Positions 58,869-64,000 of a stretch of 64,000 nt of DNA are shown piece by piece (position 1 is the stretch's first letter; every line of letters starts with the position of its first letter). Both the position numbers and the translations under genes were made by a program. Source of the stretch: Miscanthus floridulus (lineage: Eukaryota; Streptophyta; Magnoliopsida; Poales; Poaceae). The notes under the pieces are model-generated. The model had not been told where the DNA came from. It did not search any database and was given only the letters and a program-made list of their open reading frames with translations. The DNA lies in NCBI RefSeq assembly GCF_019320115.1, contig NC_089583.1, forward strand, positions 76,401,368 through 76,465,367, in the 5' to 3' direction.

Positions 58869-61800
58869 ATGAGTTGTATCAAAGAGATCCCCACTCTCAA
58901 AGATGATAACTACATTGAGTGGAAGAAAAAGATCGACCTAGCCTTCATCTTGGCTGAGGTGAACTAGGTAGTCACCACATCGTGTCCCACAGAGCCTGTG
59001 GCACCGGTGAGGGAGACAAACGAGACTGATGCCGCTTGGGCAACCGGAGAGAGGGATTTTGCATCCCAAAGAATGTCCTATGACCTTGAGCATATGAAGT
59101 GGGTCACTGCCAACAAGAAGTGTTTGGCTGTGATAAAGAACACGATTGAGCCTACAATTGTGGGCTCAATCCTAGAGTGTGACACTGTCACCGAGTATCT
59201 CGAAAGAATAAAGAGTTAGTTCACTAGCTCTTCAAAGACATATGCTACCCAGCTGATAAAGCAGCTGGTGACAGAGAGGTACTCAGGTAATGGTGGCATA
59301 AGAGAGCACATACTAAGGATGAGCAATTTGGCGTCCAAGCTAAAACCAATGGATCTGGCTCTCAAGGATGAGTTCCTTATCCATCTAATTTTTGCTTCCT
59401 TGCCAAAAGAGTTTGACACCTTTGTTGTGAACTATAACATACAGCCCAAGAAGTGGGACATGGAGAGGCTCATGGCTATGTGTGTGCAAGAGGAGGAGAG
59501 AATGAAAGCTGCCAATGGTGGCTCTATCAATTATTTGAAAGAAAATAAGAAAAAGAATCATAATGCTAACTTCTCCTCAAATTCAAAGGGAAAGGGTCCC
59601 ATGCTGCATCAGCCTTAGCAAAATAAGTTCACAGTAGAGAAAGATCAATGTCTCTACTACAAGAAGACGGGACATTATAAGAAAGATTGTCCCGATTACC
59701 TAAAGATGATCATGGCAAAGGAAGGTGAGAACATTATTACGTTCATAAATGAATCCCTATATGTATAGTATTTGAAATCTACTTGGTAGATTGACTCAGG
59801 TGCAACTGTTCATGTTGCTAATTCTTTACATGGATTCCGTTCGACGAGGACTACGCAAAGAAGCGAAAGACACGTTAAAGTCGCAAATGGAGCCCGAGCA
59901 GAAGTTGAAGTCGTTGGTGATCTTTCTCTAGAGCTTGCTGATGGTTTCAAACTTATACTTAGAGATGTTCTTTATGTTCCCTCGTTACAGAGGAACTTGA
60001 TTAGTGTTTTATGTTTGGACAACGATGGATATGATTGCCATTTTGGAAATGGCAAATGTAAGATAACATTTAATGATGCATGTGTTGGTCTTGCTATCTT
60101 ACAAAATGAGCTTTATTTGTTATCACTACGTGATGATGAGAATATTGTATGCGATGATGGGAACGTTGTGTGCGACAATGTGAATGTATCCTCGTCTACG
60201 GATGTAAACAGAAAGCGAAAGAGAGCTCACGATGCGTTGTCGAAATTATAGCACTGTCGTTTAAACCATATTTTGAGGGGGAGAATAGAAAGACTAGTTA
60301 AGAATGATATTCTTCCTCCATTAGAGCTCTCAAATTTAGAACAATGCAGAGATTGCATAAAAGGAAAGTATGTAAAGAAAATTAAGAAAGATGCCAAACG
60401 AAGCACAAGAATTCTATAGATTATTCACACAAACATCTGTGGTCCCTTTCCTATAAAGAGTGTGGATGGTTATGATTCGTTCATAACATTCACAGATGAT
60501 TACTCCTGTTATGGCTATATTTATCAAATCAATGAAAGAACAGAAGCATTGGATAAATTTAAGATATTTAAGGCAGAAGTTGAAAACCAACATAATTTAA
60601 AGATTAAGATAGTCAGGTCCGACCGTGGGAGGGAGTACTATGGTCGGCATACCCCATATGGCCAAGTTCCTAGACCTTTTGCAAGGTTCTTATAGGAGAA
60701 TGGCATAGTAGCCCAATATTCTACATCGGGCGAACCTTAGCAGAATAGAGTAGCTGAAAGGCGCAATCGTACCCTGATGGATATAGTGCACAGTATGATA
60801 AGTTACTCTACCTTACCGATGAGCCTGTGGATGGAGACGTTAAAAACTGCCATTCATATTCTCAATAGAGTACCAAGTAAGTCGATGCCCAAAACACCGT
60901 ATGAGTTGTGGATAGGAAGAGTACCCTCACTAAACCACTTACGTATATGGGGGAGTCCTACTAAGGCTAAAGTATTTAACCCAAACATTGGGAAGCTAGA
61001 TCCCAAAATAGTAAGTTGCCATTTCATTGGCTACCTAGAAAAGTTAAAAGGTTTTCGTTTCTACTGTCCAGATAGACATACAAAGTTTATGGAAACATGA
61101 CACGCTGTCTTCCTAGAGGATGAATTGATGAGGGGGAGCATGGTAGCTCGAGAAATTGACCTTGAAGAGAAGCGGGTGTATGCGCCCACTCCGATGATTC
61201 ATGAGCCATTTTTCTCACTACTTGCTGTCGCTGCACCAATAGTACAAGATACTGTGGTGCCAGCGCCTGTTGTTATTCCACCTGTGGCAACAATGAATGA
61301 TGATGAGGAACCTATTCTTCAAGATCCTATAGAACACATTGCCACACATGAGGGGGAGCAACAACAGCCTCAAACAGAAGATGTGCCAAATGTGGAGGCC
61401 CCTAGAAAATCTCAAAGAGTTAGAAAATCAGCAATTCCTGCTGATTATGAAGTGTACAACACTAAGGAATTTCAAATGGAGGATGATCCCACCTCATTTG
61501 AAGAAGCCATGAGAAGTGATCATTCATCAAAGTGGCTTGAGACCATGGAAGATGAAATGAAATCTATGAATGCCAATAAAGTTTGGGATTTGGAGATAAT
61601 TTCTAAAGGAGCCAAAACAATAGGCTGTAAATGGGTCTACAAAACAAAACTTGACTATCAAGGGAATATAGAGAGATATAAAGCCCGACTTGTGGCAAAG
61701 GGCTTTACGCAAAGAGATGAGATTGATTACAATAAGACCTTTTCTCTAGTCTCATGTAAGGATTCCTTTAGAATCATAATGGCATTAGTGGCACATTACG

Positions 61801-63050
61801 ATTTAGAATTATATCAGATGGATGTAAAGACGACATTTCTCAACGGGGACTTAGAGGAAAATGTTTACATAGAACAACCGAAAGGTTTTGTTATGGAAGG
61901 AAAAGAACAAATGGGATACCGCCTAAAGAAATCCATTTATGGATTAAAACAAGCTTCAAGACAGTGGTACTTGAAGTTTGATCAGACAATAAAAAATTTT
62001 GGGTTTAAAGAGAATGTAGAGGATAATTGTGTCTATACAAAGTTTAAGAATGGGAAGTTTATCTTCCTTGTCCTGTATGTGGATGATATCTTACTTGTTA
62101 GTAGTGATGTCAGTCTACTATTGGAGACAAAGAAGTTTTTGTCCTCAAAATTTGATATGAAAGATCTTGGTGAAGCTTTGTTCATTCTAGGGATCGAGAT
62201 TCACCGAGATAGAAGTAAAGGGGTATTAGGATTGTCACAAAAGGCATACATAGAGAAAATCTTAAAGAAATTCAGTATGCACAAATATAGTCCCTCACCT
62301 GCTCCTATAGTCAAGGGCGACAGATATGGGGATTTTCAATGCCCCAGGAACCAATATGAGATCGATCAAATGAAAGTGGTTCCATATGCTTCAGCTGTCG
62401 GAAGCTTGCAATATGCTCAAGTATGCACGCGCCCTGACTTGGCATTTGTTACCGGGTTACTTGGCAGATTCTAGAGCAATCCTGGAATAGAACACTAAAA
62501 ATTAGTAAAGAAAGTCTTGCGTTATTTGCAAAGAATGAAAGGCCTCATGATGACGTATAGAAGATCTGATTCACTCCATATAGTGGGATATTTAGATTCT
62601 GATTATACGGGAGATGATAGAAAATCCATGTCTGGATATGTATTCACTCTCTCTAGGGGAGCTATTTTGTGGAAAAGCTCAAAGCAAACCGTCACTACAT
62701 CGTCCACAATGTATGCCAAGTTTGTAGCGTGTTATGAGGCAACGGGGCAGGTGAACTGGCTAAAGAAGTTCATACCCGGTTTGAAGGTGGTTGACGACAT
62801 CTATAGACCACTTAAGTTATACTGCGATAATAATCCGACAGTACAGTATGCTCACAACAATAAGTCAAGTGGTGCTGCCAAATACATTGACATAAAATAT
62901 TATGTTGTGAAAGATAAAGTCCGGGATCAAGTCATAAGTCCTGAGCATATAAGTGCCGAAAAGATGCTCGTGGATCCGCTTACAAAAGGCTTACCACCCA
63001 ACGTGTTCAAAGAACATGTAGCCGACATGGGTTTAAGGGAAAGCCTATAA
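58869..63050 (+). pseudogene. Copia gag-pol polyprotein, 12 premature stops, no frameshift
   Basis: Frame 3 stays coherent from ATG 58869 to the final TAA at 63048. Gag spans about 58869-59750, with a damaged zinc knuckle (CLYYKKTGHYKKDC; the second Cys is Tyr). The protease site IDSGATVH is at about 59790. Integrase covers about 60250-61000, with the HHCC region (CRLNH, CRDC). HTNICGPF has Asn where the first catalytic Asp belongs, and FTDDY and SDRGREY are also visible. RT has QMDVKTTFLNG and YVDDILL (about 62078). RNase H has DSDYTG, and MYAKFVA with Lys where a catalytic Glu is expected. Stops begin at 58965, 59217, 59616, 59766, 59787, 60249, 60417, 60693, 60738, 61098, 62472 and 62496. 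The element cannot make its own proteins. Confidence 0.92.
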
Positions 63051-63219
63051 TTCCTAGACAAAAGAAGGCCCAAAGATAAGTATCTATTTCAGAACAGAGT
63101 AGTGTGTTGTAGCTGTTAAATCTATCGGCAATGGACCGTGACGATGAGACATGCTCTATGCGCTAATGTGTAATGGAATGAACAAAAGTAAATGATATGA
63201 AAGTGAAAGATGGAAAGAT

Positions 63220-63233
63220 ATCAAGGGGGAGAT
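63220..63233 (+). other. Polypurine tract of the Copia element
   Basis: ATCAAGGGGGAGAT lies immediately before the 3' LTR start TGTTAG. Confidence 0.85.
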
Positions 63234-63731
63234 TGTTAGATTGATCTCTAACCTAACTAGACCCAACGGCCCAGTTGGGCCTTTGATTCGTGCCCTGATC
63301 GGGGGCGCCCAGCCCACCATAGCTGGAGGGCCCCTGTCACCCTATGCTATAAAAAGAGGTAGGGGCCGACGGCTCTTATCACGAGGTTCGCCTAAGCCGA
63401 GCTCCCCACCGATAAACTCTAAACCCGATCTAAGTGAGGGGCGTAGCCAGTGACGGGAAGTACCTCCAACACAGCACCACGCCATCATCGATCTTCACCA
63501 CCGACACTGCATCTCCGACACGTCTTCCCCGACCGTCGCTGCCCATGCGCAGACTTCACCAACGAACTCGATGGAGGCTTCTAGATCTACCCCCTCTATG
63601 GTGTCAGATTCGTTAGACCTCATCCACCTCTCTCTGTCTCTCTATCGTTGCACTAGAACGTGTTCTAGGTCTTTGTTTCATGAAGCACCCCGGCTAGATC
63701 TATGGTCCTAGCGATTCAACAGTTTTTGACA
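63234..63731 (+). repeat. 3' LTR of the Copia element
   Basis: 498 bp, equal in length to the 5' LTR. It differs from it almost only by C/T and A/G changes. Confidence 0.93.
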
Positions 63732-63736
63732 AGAGA

Positions 63737-64000
63737 GAGTCTGAAAAAGCAACTCGCTAGCATTTCCAAATAGCTATGCTCGCACGGCTCCCTATAGAAA
63801 TCAAGGTCTCTGCTTCATGGATGACCAGGACAAGGACTGCTGGATCAGGGCGAAGGGTGTCACAGTGCCACGGCGGCGCGACGTGGATCAATCTGGTCGA
63901 TCAGGACAAGAACTGCTAATCTGCTATCGTCTGTAGACTGCTCTGGCCCGTCCGATCTGCTACTGGCGATTAGCAGCATGTTCGCTCGGTCGTATTTGAC
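63737..64000. other. Right flank, nothing recognised
   Basis: Non-repetitive by eye. No open frame or repeat can be assigned before the window ends. Confidence 0.4.

Larger units (their letters stand above)
57029..63731 (+). mobile_element. Complete Ty1/Copia retrotransposon, 6.7 kb
   Basis: Two 498-bp LTRs (57029-57526 and 63234-63731) begin TGTTAG and end TTGACA, and the 5-bp duplication AGAGA lies on both sides (57024-57028 and 63732-63736). A primer-binding-like TTGGTACTAGAGCC follows the 5' LTR at 57527, and the polypurine tract ATCAAGGGGGAGAT ends at 63233. The gag-pol region (58869-63050) is in a single frame, with domains in the Copia order gag-protease-integrase-RT-RNase H. It is disabled by stop codons. 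By hand count the LTRs differ at about 35 of 498 sites, nearly all transitions. Confidence 0.93.

Noticed and set aside
1..64000. tRNA, rRNA or other structured RNA genes
   Set aside because: No cloverleaf or conserved rRNA sequence was noticed by eye; a tRNAscan or Infernal run would be needed to exclude small ones.

Overview
The window is nuclear DNA of a grass, most likely a panicoid/Andropogoneae species such as sugarcane, Miscanthus or sorghum. This rests on the GC-rich single-exon host gene, long SIRE-type Copia and 4-kb-LTR Gypsy elements, abundant MITEs with TGTTTGGAT or CCGTTCGCT ends, and nested insertions. No bacterial, organellar or viral genes are seen. Only two credible host genes are present, both on the minus strand: a membrane-anchored two-EF-hand calmodulin-like protein (9519-10043), and a two-exon gene for a short secreted precursor with a PSY-like sulfopeptide motif (21962-22342).

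Region by region. 1-5300: MITEs and a 4-kb solo Gypsy LTR (885-4848, TSD CCTAG). 5983-9118: a MULE-like element split by a SIRE-type solo LTR (6651-8511, TSD ATGTT). 9.5-10.2 kb: the EF-hand gene. 11.3-14.9 kb: MITEs and a 2.4-kb non-autonomous LTR retrotransposon (12400-14814) nested in a MITE. 15.4-19.1 kb: a MITE, a 67-bp tandem repeat, a Helitron-like 3' end and a second MULE-like copy. 19.1-21.6 kb: no gene recognised. 22 kb: the peptide gene.

23.0-54.5 kb is one nested pile. A SIRE-type LTR fragment (23044-23210 and 54272-54499) is split by a Helitron-like unit whose 3' hairpin-CTAG-T end is at 54253-54272. That unit carries gene scraps, including a broken Myb/SANT-like exon. It was entered by a minus-strand SIRE/Copia element (23763-50037, TSD GGGAG). 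The middle of this Copia polyprotein is replaced by an 18-kb minus-strand Gypsy array of order LTR-internal-LTR-internal. The array carries an opposite-orientation solo LTR of its own family (37844-41790, TSD CATGG) and a MITE (30741-30875, TSD TAC) whose empty site survives in the sister copy.

54.5-55.3 kb: a PIF/Harbinger-like TIR element (TSD TAA). 57029-63731: a structurally complete Copia element (498-bp LTRs, TSD AGAGA). Its gag-pol stays in one frame but has 12 premature stops, 10 of them TAG, as expected from transition decay of methylated DNA.

The window is mainly a record of transposon activity. The most instructive points are the nesting order fixed by target-site duplications, the tandem Gypsy array, interchangeable hairpin cassettes inside SIRE-type LTRs, and the likely sulfopeptide gene. 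All calls come from reading the sequence by eye; family assignments rest on remembered motifs, not on database searches.
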